Shown here in pieces: positions 53,701-64,000 of a stretch of 64,000 bases of DNA; within the stretch, counting starts at the first letter, position 1, and every line of letters starts with the position of its first letter. The notes under the pieces are model-generated. The model worked only from the letters and a program-made list of their open reading frames with translations, ran no database searches and had not been told where the DNA came from. The stretch comes from Lepidostoma basale (lineage: Eukaryota > Arthropoda > Insecta > Trichoptera > Lepidostomatidae), in NCBI GenBank assembly GCA_022606425.2, contig JAHDVF020001329.1, forward strand, positions 32,771-96,770. Direction: 5' to 3'. Made by a program: the position numbers and the translations under genes.

Positions 53701-53814
53701 TTAATACATCAAGAAGAAATTATTACAATGTTATTACCCTATTTTCTTTTTCTTCTTCTTTTTCTACTTCTGATTGTATCTGTTTAAGCATGATATCAAC
53801 TTTCTTAAATAAAA

Positions 53815-54235
53815 TAATAATACACGTTAAGTTTTTTGAATTACACTTTATTTGGTAACACCAACCGGTTTCGCTCCCGAGCTTCGTTTGGGTGAGAGAA
53901 TACACTGAGTTTATTATCTCAGATTTGATTTATTCTCTCTTCTTTAGTTTATTTTCTCACCCTGGCGAAGCTCAGATGGGAGCGAAACCGGTTGGTGTTA
54001 CCAAATAAAGTGGTGATAATACAAAATACTAAAATTGTATTATTATTTTACATAATAATGTCTCACCCCAAATTGATTGCATTATACGAAAGTTTATCAC
54101 CTTTCTTCCTGTGATGAAGACGACCAGCCTTCTCTCCATCTCTCTGTCGATGCCAGCGAGCCTGGCGAAACCGGTCGCTGGAAATAAAGACAAAAGTGGA
54201 AGTAGTTGAAAAAACATGGTTTTATTTTAATCAAA
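53815..54235. repeat. Hammerhead-like repeats, families iv and v
   Basis: Family iv (53815-54030): arms TTTATTTGGTAACACCAACC and complement; core CTGGCGAAGCTC, GGGAGC, GAAACCGGTTGG. Family v (54090-54235): CTGTCGA, GCCAG with CTGGC, GAAACCGGTCGCTG, then AGTAGTTGAAAAAACATGG. Confidence 0.68.
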
Positions 54236-54279
54236 TGTATTTATGTAATTTTGATAAGGTTTTGGACAAGTGAAACATG

Positions 54280-54680
54280 TTATTAATCTATATAAATAAA
54301 ACAAAGTTGTGTTAGTTACACCATTTATAACTCGAGAACGGCTGAACCAATTTTGATGATCTTTAGTTTGCTGAATTTGTCTCCGTCCCGGATAACAGAT
54401 TAACTATTAAAACATCGGGAAAAAATCTCGATAATAATAATTTCGACGTATTTTATATTTTCATATTTTGTATTGAACGGCTGAAAATCAACATGGCGAT
54501 ATATATATTAGTTTCGGGAACACCGGTAGATGGTGTTGTGTTCCTTTACGCATGCGCTATGCGCAATCCTTATGTTGTGTGTCATTGAGGTACGAGCGCC
54601 GAGATCAAACAACATTTTTTCTAGTATAAAATATAATAATACTTCTAGAAAACAGACGTTTTCATTCGTATTAAAAAAGT
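54280..54680. repeat. Dispersed repeat and FB1 arm
   Basis: TATAACTCGAGAACGGCTG followed by CCAATTTTGATGATC (54325-54360) belongs to a widespread insect repeat type. An FB1 arm (AGAAAACAGACGTTTTCATTC) is at 54648. Confidence 0.5.
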
Positions 54681-54689
54681 TATTTAATA

Positions 54690-55085
54690 TTTTTTTCTTA
54701 TGCAATATGATAAACATTAGTTATTCTTGGTTTCACAGACATGATGATATTTTTTTTTACCAATGTTAAGAAATAAGTATTTTTTGTTTCACTTTGTATT
54801 ATATTAACAGCCATAGTGTAGTGCGAACCCTATAATGTTTATCCTATTAGCTTGTTAAAGCTTGCAGAGCTACAAACATAAACAAATTACCGGTTTTTGG
54901 AATAATTAATGAAACGATGAAAGCTTATAATGAGATTTTCTGCAAATATTAAAACAGTTAACACTAACAAACTCGGTTTCAGTTGTCTACATTGAAAATG
55001 GAAGCATTAATGTGGTATTGCAATGATGTTTGTTCATATTTTAACAGATTGAATTATCTATTATAGTGAGACATGGGACTTGTAA
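54690..55085. other. AT-rich stretch without recognised content
   Basis: Nothing supportable was seen. Confidence 0.4.
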
Positions 55086-55089
55086 AATA

Positions 55090-56250
55090 TGTATGAAAAT
55101 AAATTGAATTTGAAAATAATTATGTACGTTAATAGAGTAAAATGTGTAAAATATTGTCTGAATATGGAATAAGTACAAAACTGATCACGGCGATTAAGTC
55201 GCTATACATGGAAAGCTCTGCTAGTGTCAGAGTAAATGGAGATCTTACAGCCTGGTTTGATATCAATAAACGTGTCAAACAGGGTTATTACAAACCGTAA
55301 TGTCCCCGTGGTTATTTAATCTATACATGGACAAGTGTATGAAAGAGCTGAAAGGGTTGGATGTAGGTGCCAAAATGAGCGGAGTGTCAGTAAGCTGTCT
55401 CTTGTATGCGGATGACGTTGTCCTACTTGCAGACCACGAGCATGAACTACAAGTCCTGGTGAATTGTATGTATGAGGTATGCATGCGAAATGATCTGATG
55501 ATGAATGTTAATAAGTCCAAGGTAATGATTTTTGAAAAAGAAGAAATTATGACAGTCTGCAGCATTAGCATGAATGGTGAAAATTTGGAGCAAGTAGTTG
55601 AGTTCTTGTATTTAGGTAGTATGTTTACAAGAGATGGGCGAGTGGAGAGGGATATTGAAAGAAGGGTTGGGGTAGGCAACAAACTGAATGGTGCACTTAA
55701 AGTTATCATCGCAAATTAAAACCTATCCAAAAAAGGTAGAATGGCAGTGCACAATGGTGTTATTCTACCGACCCTTATGTATGGAAGCGAAGCATGAAAC
55801 TGGCAAAAAGAAGGATGAAAGTATAGTAAATGCAGTGGAAATGAGATATCTTGGACGAATGTGTTAATACTCCGTGTATGATAGAGTGTCGAATGAAAAT
55901 ATAAGAATTGAATGCGGTGCGAATGATGGTGTTATGAACAAAATAATGAAAGGATCATTAAGAAAGATGGTTTGGACATATGAAAATAATGAATGAAGAA
56001 AGAATGGTAAAAAAATTATTAACGATGTAAATGGAACCAGAAATAGAGGAAGACCGAGGAAAACGTAGCATGATCGAATCCATCAATTATTAAATGTTTG
56101 CCACGTAAGGAGTCGGAGAAATCGATGTGCGTGCATGACACAAAAGATGAATGTTGAAGAATCGAGACCAGTATGTCAGGAAAGAATAGCTTGTGGTTAA
56201 TTATTTCTGCCTACCCCCTCGAGGAGACGGTGTAACGGTTAATTAGACCA
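55090..56250 (+). mobile_element. LINE family A, copy A13, longest, with active-site region
   Basis: The only family A copy here that reaches into the palm: SPWLFNLYMD, then LLYADDVVLLAD (YADD catalytic pair), NVNKSKVM, EFLYLGSMFTRDG, then YGSEA. The frame 55300-55719 is open for 139 codons; frameshifts follow to the family tail at 56230. A frameshift in the GYYKP/SPWLF region separates the upstream palm part. Confidence 0.88.
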
Positions 56251-56254
56251 GGGT

Positions 56255-56720
56255 GTTGATATAACCTTGAACTGGTCGAACCAAATAATACAAATATGAA
56301 TAATAATTTATTTTAAAACAATTAAAGTTTTAATCCTTTTTATATTTATTATTATATAAAAAGATATTTGATTCGTTGGAGAGTTGAACGAATTTTAAGT
56401 TCAAAGCTCTTAATATGCTTGGTAAAGTAAATTGATTTAAAGCTTTGCAGTTGAAACAAAAATAGCGTATTTCTGTAGTGCGGTTTGCTTCTCTGCTAAG
56501 TCAATCCTTTAGTACTGACATCTATGGGAGGAAAACAAATTATTTGAGTGCATTCTCTATGGGCAACCATTTATCTCAGAGGATAATTAAATACAGATTA
56601 AGAGAAAACGATCGTTTGTTGCGATTAAGTTCTTAGATTTGTTTTATTGTATTCTGGAAGTAACGAATAAACATTGAAGTATAATAGGTTTTTGATTGTT
56701 TATGTTTTGAACTATAATAC
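56255..56720. other. AT-rich stretch without recognised content
   Basis: Nothing supportable was seen. Confidence 0.4.
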
Positions 56721-56724
56721 TATA

Positions 56725-57115
56725 ATTCTATCTATGCGGACGAATTATTAGTCTTGGTGTCGAGAATGTATGAGGTATGCAAGTCAAATGATTTTATGAT
56801 GAATGTCGGAAAGTCAAAGGCGAATGTTTTTAAAGGGAAGAGCAAATGACAGCTTGTAACATAGGTGTGAACGAAGAGAATTTGGAGCAGGTGAGTGAAT
56901 TTGTGTATTTAGGTAGCATGTTCACAGTGGATGGCCGAACGGATAGTGACGTCGAAAGAAGGGTTGGTGCGGGTAACAAAGTGAATGGAACTTGAGTTAG
57001 TTATTGGAAACAATAATTTATCAATGAAAGCGAAAACGGCCGTTCACAATGGAGTTCTGGTCCCAACCCTAATGTATGGAAGCGAAGCATGGAACTGGCA
57101 GAAGAAGGATGAGAG
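56725..57115 (+). mobile_element. LINE family A, copy A14, 3' side replaced by FB1
   Basis: YADE (mutated YADD), MMNVGKSKA, then LVPTLMYGSEAWNW. The sequence stops at KKDER and passes directly into an FB1 repeat at 57118. Confidence 0.82.
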
Positions 57116-57265
57116 AAATTTTGTCACATTTGATAATGCCTTAGAAGGGCGAAACATGTCATTCCTATAAAATACAATAAAACTTCTAGAAAACTGACTT
57201 TTTTATTCGTATTAATTTTTTAATATGGAGTTTAACATCATTGTTCAAGAAACAATGAATATTTA
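57116..57265. repeat. FB1 foldback repeat, half
   Basis: Core GATAATGCCTTAGAAGGGC, GAAACATGTCATTCC; arm TCTAGAAAACTGAC; outer motif TGGAGTTTAACATCATTG. Confidence 0.7.
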
Positions 57266-57317
57266 TTTTTGTTTAAGAATAAAAAAACGTGTACTAAAAT
57301 TGAATTATTTATTTTAG

Positions 57318-57536
57318 GTCGAGATGAAAGGTCTTACAGGAGTCATCAAATTCGATCATCAAGGATTCAGGAGTGACTTCTCCCTTGACATAGTGGAGCT
57401 AAGCAAGGACGGCCTTCGTAAAGTAGGAACTTGGAACTCCACGGAGGGGGTCAACTACACCAGGACATACGGAGACTCGCAGAGAGAAATAGTGGAGATT
57501 CTGCAAAACAAAACACTCGTTGTTACTATTATTTTG
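57318..57536 (+). CDS. Kainate-type ionotropic glutamate receptor, internal exon (end of ATD / start of ligand-binding domain)
   Basis: The exon lies between acceptor TTTATTTTAG and donor G/GTAAGAG and keeps one frame for all 73 codons, phase 0 at both ends. It carries LTG-x-IKFD, GFR-x-DFSLDIVELS, GTWNSTEGVN and REIVE, then NKTLVVTIIL, the linker into the first ligand-binding strand. These blocks are diagnostic of kainate receptors (GRIK class) and their insect relatives, tetrameric glutamate-gated cation channels. The next exon begins SSPY-x-MRKEAS, so the two join in frame. Upstream exons for the amino-terminal domain were not found in the window. Coding is strongly constrained compared with the debris around it. 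Confidence 0.93.
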
Positions 57537-57714
57537 GTAAGAGAAACCTGAAATATTCAATAAAAAGGCGAAAACAACTTGATTACAGTGTTATATTATA
57601 ATCTACCCTTTAGTGTGGCTGGCTGCATTTGCAGTAAAAAATAGTTTTGAACTACATTTATAGCTCACATATTAATATATCTTATAAACCCTTTAACTTC
57701 AGATCCTGACTACT

Positions 57715-57975
57715 AAATTTTATAATTAATATGAATGAAGGCGTCTGTCTTCTAGGAATTTTATTATATTTAAGATGGAATGACATGTTTCGTTCTTCTA
57801 ATGGATTATTAAATGCCTTCGACCCGTACATTTGATTATTTAGAAGGGCGAAACATGTCATTCTATCTTAAATATAATGATATGTCATTCTATCTTTTAG
57901 ATGACAGACGTTTTCATTCGTATTAATTATTTAATATTGAGTTCTACATCATTGTTCATGAAACAATAAATACTA
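57715..57975. repeat. FB1 foldback repeat in a receptor intron
   Basis: Arms AATGAAGGCGTCTGTCTTC and AGATGACAGACGTTTTCATTC. Facing cores contain CATGTTTCGTTCTTC and AGAAGGGCGAAACATGTCATTC, with outer motif TACATCATTGTTCATGAAAC. Confidence 0.75.
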
Positions 57976-58194
57976 AATTTTACGTAAATAATATTATGAT
58001 GAACTCGTCAAGTGAAACTTTAGTCAGCCACACAATAAGGGTATAACGACATACCATATATACCTCTATTTATTTAAAGCTTCGATAATGTTGTTAATAT
58101 AGTAGAATATTCTAATAGAAGTCCATTGCTCATAATGAAGGAAATATTTTAAACTTAAAACATACATTTTACAAAGATTTATTTTACTTACATT

Positions 58195-58680
58195 TGGTTT
58201 CTTCTTCTTGCTTGTAGTAGACCAATGTGGTCTGTTCTCCAGAGTGTTGCTCCTCCTGTGAGGTAGACTCCCAGCATTCCTTCCATCTTTTAAGGGGTCT
58301 CCCACGAGAACCATCTATGAGACCACTATGAGGTTGATTATGCGATGTAATCTAGGGGAGTCTGGTGGTGTCCATTCTATGAACAAGACCACACCAGTGC
58401 CTTTTTCGCTGTCTGCTCTATCTTATAATATCCTCAATCTCACATATCTATCTTATTCTGGTGTTCCTCACGCGATCTCTCAGCGTCTTTGCTGCTGTCG
58501 TCCTCAGTGTCTTCATCTCGGAAGTTCTCAAAACTTGTTTGGTCCTTACTGTGTCTGCACTTGCTTTGACGCCATATGTTATTATTGGTCTTACGCATGC
58601 TTTATACCCCACCAGGTCTATGCCTAGATACAAGGTCCTGACCTGTTCTATGGGTTGATTTTCCATAACCAAGTTACAAG
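58195..58680 (-). mobile_element. LINE family C-like, copy C4
   Basis: The minus strand reads a YGVKASADTVRTKQVLRTSEMKTL-type block and LRDRVRN, with frameshifts before the GSRGRPLKRW-like part near 58300. A GAAGAAG tail lies at 58200. It sits in the receptor intron. Confidence 0.75.
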
Positions 58681-58689
58681 TTTTGGAAA

Positions 58690-59380
58690 AGAAGGAGGAA
58701 GAAGAAGATTTTGGTTTCGACCGGTTTCGGCAGCTTATAGACATTTTTTGAAACCTGTATTTAAAATTGTAATAATGAGGGTTGAAATTGAACAATTTAA
58801 ATCCATTATAAATGGCCTAACTAAGTGATTGTACAAGTTTTTTTTAAATATTTTATGTAAGTTCGTGATAAAGGATTGTAAAGCATTTCATCACTAATGG
58901 ATTATATAGAATCGAAAAATATCAAACCATACCAGTAAATAAACCTAACAAACTTTGATGTGGATACCAGAAAATGACAGTGGTAGCATGTAATTGGCCT
59001 TACTTTAGTTATTCTAAATATTTTATTATATATTGTTATTGATATCGCTGTTTGTTACCCTTAATAAATAAATAAATGACAGCAAGCTGCCGAAACCGGT
59101 GGCGAAAGATAGGTAGAATAAAATTATTCTTCCGTATGAAGCACTTAATTTGTTAAAAAAAAATTATAATACTTTTTCTTTTACACCAATTTATTTTGTT
59201 TTATCAAACCAACTGGTTTGCTCTCGCGGGAGCATCTATCAGTGTTACAAAACAATTTAAATCATTCAGCTTGTTTTTGTAACCCTGAAGAAGCTCGGGC
59301 TAAAGCAAAACCGGCTAGTTCCAAAAAATTCAATTAAGTGGTGTTAAAACAAAATACACAAGTGTTATACATTATTTTTA
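58690..59380. repeat. Hammerhead-like repeats, family iv and relatives
   Basis: 58712-58760: CGACCGGTTTCGGCAGC; 59085-59115: GCAAGCTGCCGAAACCGGTGG; 59160-59345: GTTACAAAACAATTTAAATC region, then CTGAAGA, GCTCGGGCTAAAGC, AAAACCGGCTAG. The last ends about 70 bp before the second receptor exon. Confidence 0.55.
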
Positions 59381-59449
59381 AAAAAAACTAAACATACAGT
59401 GTCCAAATGAATGCCTTAAATTTGACTGACTTTTTCGCCATATTTACAG

Positions 59450-59700
59450 AGTTCACCCTACTCCATGCGCAAGGAAGCCAGCGAGAAGTTGTCAGGAAAT
59501 TCACAGTTTGAGGGATACGCTATTGACCTGATCCAAGAAATCTCACGGATCCTCATGTTCAACTACACCTTCAGACTGGTGCCGGACGGGCGCTACGGAT
59601 CCTTCAACAGGGAGACCAGGGAGTGGGACGGGATGGTGAGGGAATTGCTGGACCAAAGGGCAGACCTCGCCATTGCTGACCTAACCATTACATTTGATCG
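59450..59700 (+). CDS. Kainate-type ionotropic glutamate receptor, exon for lobe 1 of the ligand-binding domain
   Basis: Acceptor CATATTTACAG and donor TCG/GTAAGA flank 83 codons plus two bases (phase 0 in, phase 2 out; the split codon begins CG, so Arg in FDR). Blocks: MRKEASEKLSGN, FEGYAIDLI, Y-T-F-RLVPDGRYGS, WDGMVRELLDQRADLAIADLTITF. The ADLTIT segment binds the alpha-amino and alpha-carboxyl groups of glutamate in this family. It joins the 57318-57536 exon in frame. The following exon should start with the EQAVDFT-type segment; it was not seen before the window ends. Confidence 0.95.
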
Positions 59701-59744
59701 GTAAGAATAGTTAATACATATGACTTGCTTAGAATACATACATT

Positions 59745-60070
59745 AAATTAATTGCCTAGATTTCCACGGTTGGTAGCAACATATTTTTTGGGATCTTGGA
59801 AAAATCCGTTTAACTCGTCTTTCTGGATCGACGTTTCGGAGATTGTTGCAGTCTTAATCTTCAGAGCGGTTATAAACTCGGAGATGTCCCATTGGCTTGG
59901 CACATTTCCAGCAATACGGCACAACGTAGAAGGAGGAAAGCAAATATTACCCACCACACATTTATAACCACCCTTAAGATGGAGATGATGATCTGCAACT
60001 TTGATCCAGAAAGACGAGTACCACGCATTTTCCCGAGATCCCAAAAAACACATTTCTTTTTTTTAATATG
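59745..60070. repeat. Foldback repeat with hammerhead-like core, family vi, in a receptor intron
   Basis: Arms of at least 65 bp pair imperfectly: TTTTTTGGGATCTTGG with CCGAGATCCCAAAAAA, continuing ACTCGTCTTTCTGGATC and complement. On the minus strand the left half reads CTGAAGA, a weak stem, then CTCCGAAACGTCGATCC. It begins about 45 bp after the exon's donor. Confidence 0.6.
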
Positions 60071-60189
60071 CCGATATAGCATTTGAATTTTAACCTTCTC
60101 TAACCCGTACTGTCTAGCTATTATACGAGTATATTGTTAATCAGTTTATTTTCTCAAAAGATTTTACTAACAAAATTAAAGTTAAGGGC

Positions 60190-60430
60190 ATATATTGAAC
60201 AGGTAAAATATAATATATAATACCAGGAACGCACGAGATATGGTTCGACTTTAGGAAGCCAAGATACTCTCTAATTTCAATAGCATTTGTTTTCTAAGCG
60301 TACCTTCACTAATATTAAAGATGTCGATCTCCAAGGAGATCGCGTTCAGCAGACTGATTGATCTTCCCACCGGTGTCACTAGAGGCAGGCTGTATCTGGC
60401 GGCCGGTAGATAAAACAATTTATGTTGTCA
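60190..60430 (-). mobile_element. LINE family H 3' end
   Basis: Complement of the family H end: GAACGCACGAGATATGG, GATCTCCAAGGAGATCGCG and CCCACCGGTGTCACTAG. Confidence 0.68.
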
Positions 60431-60657
60431 CTGTCGGGGATATCTATCACGAACAAAAAAAAACTAAATATCTCTCAATGAATATTTTGATTTTGATTGG
60501 TGTTATACTTCATATTTGAATAAAAACAATGAATATTTTATTATAATGACGTATTTTGACTAGAGATTTGATTATGCTTTCAATTTGTGTTGATCTGTGT
60601 ACCTTGTAAAGTAATATGTGATTTTTTTTGTGGATTTAGTATGTTGAATGTTTTTAA

Positions 60658-60905
60658 CTAACTAAATAACTAACTAACCATTACGCCATCTCCCTGAAGG
60701 GGTAGGCAGAAAGAATGGACTGCCACATTTTTCTTTCCTGACGTATTTCTCTCGATTCCTCAACATTGATACATCATGTCATGCACGCGCGTCGATTTCT
60801 CTGACTCCTGACATGCCAGACATTCAATATTTGATTTATTTGATCGTGCCACATTTTCCTCGGTCTTCCTCTATTTCTGGTTCCATTTACATCGTTAACA
60901 TATAA
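60658..60905 (-). mobile_element. LINE family A, copy A15
   Basis: Tail complement at 60658, ORF end and GTRNRGRPRKMWHDQI box, stopping at the YVNDVNG segment. Confidence 0.83.
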
Positions 60906-60909
60906 TATC

Positions 60910-61600
60910 AAGGGAGAATATATTGATTCCCGATAATATTTTAACAAAATTTTTGGAGCTAATAGTTTAACAAAATAATTCATTTCTTGATAATAATTAA
61001 GTCCCTTTTACCACATGAATATACAGTTGTGCTCCTGACCTAAACAGATATTAAATACAGGATGCGTATATAATTCGTATCTGGCTTAAAATTCTTCTAT
61101 AAAACGCGACAAGGAAGTCACTTTGTCTTTGACTCCCGTATCAGCCAAAATGAAAACACAAAACACGAGCGAGCTAAGATAAATAGCTTTCCGAACACAC
61201 ATAAAATACATTATACATTTGCAAAGGGCTGACATTTGCATGTGTGGGTGACGTAGGTCGTGATAATATTTTATACCCTTCTCAGAAAACTACCCTTATG
61301 TTGTCATAAAAGCCTTATCAAGTCACTTCTTTTGCGTGGGACGCCTAAACATTCTAGCTGCGGGGTAATTAATTTAGGGGATGAATTAAATATCGTCTGC
61401 CAGTTATTGACTGTGCCCGATTCATTAGTGTTTGAGAATAAATTAGAAATTCAAACAGTGGGCGGCGCACAAAACCTGATTTATTTCAGGCAATTTTAAA
61501 AATAACGAAATTTTCTTCTCGCATTTCTTATTTTGAAGAGTTTGCTCAAACCGTTCAAGCAAGAATTTCATGATAGATAACTCAGCGACAGCATAGATTG
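60910..61600. other. AT-rich stretch, no exon recognised
   Basis: A plus-strand frame at 61260-61499 is not similar to any receptor segment known to me and is not supported. Nothing else recognised. Confidence 0.35.
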
Positions 61601-61604
61601 TTTT

Positions 61605-61855
61605 ACCTACCGGCCGCCAGAACCAATCTGCCTCTGGTAACACCGGTGGAAAGAGCAATCAGTCTGCTGAACACGAACTAGTCGTTGAACGACGTCTTTC
61701 ATATTAGTGAATACCATTGACGATCGATCTATCTCACATGCTTTCCTGGTATCATATATTATATTTTGTATTTTCTCAAAAGATGTCTTAAACTTATATT
61801 TTGTTTGTTATATCTTTTAAGAAAACAAACTGATTTCATTTGATTTGAAAGCCCT
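61605..61855 (+). mobile_element. LINE family H 3' end
   Basis: CCGGCCGCCAGAACCAATC, AACACCGGTGGAAAGAGC, then AAGATGTCTTAAAC and TTCATTTGATTTGA tail. Confidence 0.68.
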
Positions 61856-61861
61856 ATATAT

Positions 61862-62590
61862 GTAACTAACTAACTTACTAACCATCACGCCGTCTGCCCG
61901 AAGGGGTAGGCAGAAATAATGGACTGCCACACTTTTCTTTCCTGACATATTTCTCTCGCTTCCTCAACATTCATACATCGTGTCATGCACGCGCGTCGAT
62001 TTCTCTGACTCCTCACATGGCCGACATTCAATATTTGATTTATTTGATCGTGCCACGTTTTCCTCGGTCTTCCTCTATTTCTGATTCCATTTACATCATT
62101 AACATATATTTTTTTTACCATTCTTTCTTCATTCATTCTTTCCATATGTCCAAACCATCTTAACGATCCTTTCATTATTTTGTTCATGACACCATCATTC
62201 GCACAGCATTCGCTTCTTATATTTTCATTCGAAACTCTATCATACACAGAGTATCCGCACATTCGTCTAAGAGATCTCATTTCTACTTCATTTATTCTAC
62301 TTTCATCCTTTTTTTGCCAGTTACATGCTTCGCTTCCATACATAAGGGTCGGTAGAAGAACACCATTGTGCACTGCCATTCTAGCTTTTTTGGATAGGTT
62401 TTTGTTTGCGATGACAACTTTAAGTGCACTATTCACTTTGTTTCCTGCTCCAACCCTTCTTTCAATATCCATCTTCACTCACCCATAATCTTGTCAACAT
62501 ACTACCTAAATACAAGAACTCATCTACTTGCTCCAAATTTTCACCATTCACGCAGACTGTCATGATTTCTTCTTTTCAAAAATCATTACC
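61862..62590 (-). mobile_element. LINE family A, copy A16, longest clean tail ORF
   Basis: The minus strand is open for 197 codons: DIERRVGAGNKVN, NKNLSKKARMAVHNGV, TLMYGSEA-x-NW, RRMCGYSVYDRVSNENI, WFGHMERMNEERM, GRPRKTWHDQI, ending at the stop before the family tail. Upstream, about 100 bp more match the EEIMTVC and EQVVEF region of A13. It is useful as the family reference. Confidence 0.9.
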
Positions 62591-62594
62591 TTGG

Positions 62595-62735
62595 ACTTAT
62601 ATATGTACATACAATTATATACGTACCTTATATCTACATACAATTTTATGTACATACAACTTATATGTAATATGTATTATACAACTTATATGTACATACA
62701 ACTTGGCCCTATGTATGTACGAGTACATATAATAA
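62595..62735. repeat. Degenerate tandem repeat, ACATACAACTTATATGT-type
   Basis: Units containing TACATACAA and TTATATGTA repeat with a period of roughly 17-36 bp between 62600 and 62710. Confidence 0.6.
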
Positions 62736-62964
62736 TAAAATGTTTAAACATAACAAAGTATAATATATACTAAACAAACTTACGAATGAAGAAACGTTGA
62801 TTTTGATATTAAAATACGCCAAAATGTTTATTCAAAATACAGAATAAATATACAGGAACTTGATAATTAGTTAATTAAATTATGATTAGTTAGAGAAGAA
62901 CAATTTCAACTAGTGAAGTCAATAAAATACAAAATTTGAAATTTTCGTTTATGTATTATAGAAT

Positions 62965-63843
62965 AAGACAGATATATTCACAATAAACAATAGAATTCAC
63001 AAGAAACTGACAATAGACATCTGCCGTAATCGTCTGGCCAGATTTAAGAAAGCTGTAGTGAACGACACCAGCACTAGTCCACCAAACGCTCACAAGTAAC
63101 TTTTTTGGAGTCAATTTTCGCTTGGGGCATGGTTTGGCTGGTTCGGCAGGGTTCAGCCATTGCGACGAGCGCTTCCGATTATCATACAGGATCCACTTTT
63201 CATCACAGGTAATGATTCGATTCAAAATCCCTTCATTATTGTGTCGGTTAAGTAATGCAACGCAGCAGTCAACGCGCGTTTGTTGATTTGATTCACTCAA
63301 TTCGTGAGGTACCCACCATTCAAGCTTTTTCACCTTCCCAATTTGCTTCAAGTGGATTAAAACAGTTTTATCACTAACACCGCAGCCTGCAGCTAACTCG
63401 GACGTGGTTTGCGATGGATCCGCTTCCACAATAGCCTTCAATTCTTCATTATCAACTTTGGTCTCCGGCCGTCCACGGGGCTTGTTCTGCAGGTCGAAAT
63501 TTCCAGAACGAAAACGTTGGAACCAAAAACGCACTGTGTTTTCTTTTGCGGCACCGTCGCCATACACATCATTAATTCTTCGAGCCGTTTCTGCAGCACT
63601 GGTGCCACGGTGGAACTCGTACTCGTAAATAACGCGATATTTCAAGTTTTCCATTTTGTAAACTGAGTGACGCAAATAAAAAAAACAATTGAGGAAAAAA
63701 CAAATTAATTATAATTTTCGAAACACAAATACTTGAGTAAATAGCCGTATAAATTTGAATTTGGAATTCCTAACCAAAGAGAAGATATTTGAGATCAAAG
63801 TTGCCAGTACGGCAAAACGCCAATTTCATATGTAAGGACCTAA
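62965..63843 (-). pseudogene. Mariner transposon (cecropia-like), 3'-truncated transposase
   Basis: From the internal ATG at 63652, the frame gives the helix-turn-helix DNA-binding part (SAAETARRIND, RFWFQRFRSGNFD, RGRPETKVDNEEL) and then the first catalytic Asp in CDEKW with NRKRSSQWL and WWTSAGVVHYSFL. It stops after DVYCQFL in unrelated codons at 62956, so the second and third catalytic aspartates are lost (normal length about 345 residues). The end near 63843 reads, on the minus strand, TTAGGTCCTTACATATGAAA, the expected terminal repeat beside a TA. The opposite end is missing. Non-functional. Confidence 0.88.
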
Positions 63844-64000
63844 TATTAAGTTTTATATAAAAGACGTGTTTCATTACAAATACTGCCAGTAACTAATGGT
63901 TTCTACTATGCAGGACATAAGAGCTCATATCATTTTATCTTGCGATGGGAATACACTGATTTAATAAAATAAAAATAGAAAAACTAAAAATTCAGTTATT

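Noticed and set aside
61260..61499. 79-codon plus-strand ORF as a further receptor exon
   Set aside because: It has none of the expected downstream receptor segments (ligand-binding or membrane), and no convincing splice sites.
62956..63675. 239-codon transposase ORF as a domesticated gene
   Set aside because: It still has its own terminal repeat at 63843, lacks two catalytic aspartates through truncation, and ends in unrelated codons. There is no sign of selection or fusion to host exons.

Overview
This is an AT-rich, intron- and repeat-dominated animal genomic window, most likely from an insect and probably a lepidopteran. The evidence is the FLYWCH terminal-exon array, an insect-type kainate receptor gene, cecropia-type mariner ends, and dense families of LINE fragments, tRNA-derived SINEs and foldback elements. 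No complete host gene lies inside the window. It holds pieces of at least one and probably two host genes, buried in transposon debris.

From 1.3 to 47.6 kb there are eleven isolated FLYWCH zinc-finger exons, ten on the minus strand and one (1282-1472) on the plus strand. There is also one exon of another type, with a C4HC3 PHD finger (7406-7908, minus). Every one begins at a consensus 3' splice site, has two bases before its first full codon (a phase-1 acceptor), and runs to a stop codon with no downstream donor used. This is the layout of the isoform-specific 3' terminal exons of mod(mdg4), where a shared 5' part encoding a BTB/POZ domain is joined, partly by trans-splicing, to one of many alternative ends. 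No BTB exon is in the window, so the common exons lie elsewhere. For the minus-strand exons cis-splicing would place them to the right. The plus-strand exon cannot be joined in cis to the same common exons.

From 57.3 to 59.7 kb, on the plus strand, two exons of a kainate-type ionotropic glutamate receptor encode the end of the amino-terminal domain and the first half of the glutamate-binding domain. The rest of that gene is outside the window or was not recognised.

Almost everything else is mobile DNA. The main LINE family ('A', about 19 fragments) ends in a TTAG-type tail. There are further LINE families (B-H), a tRNA-derived SINE whose 3' tail matches a Jockey-like LINE in the same window, and a second tRNA-like SINE hit by hAT elements at one and the same site in three copies. 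PiggyBac-like (TTAA), Harbinger-like (TTA) and hAT-like (8 bp) non-autonomous elements and a truncated mariner are also present. Many palindromic repeats share a hammerhead-ribozyme-like core: a CUGANGA-like box, a hairpin, GAAAC, and then a self-complementary hexamer followed by C or A. One piggyBac-like element starts exactly at the stop codon of a FLYWCH exon and appears to supply its poly(A) signal.
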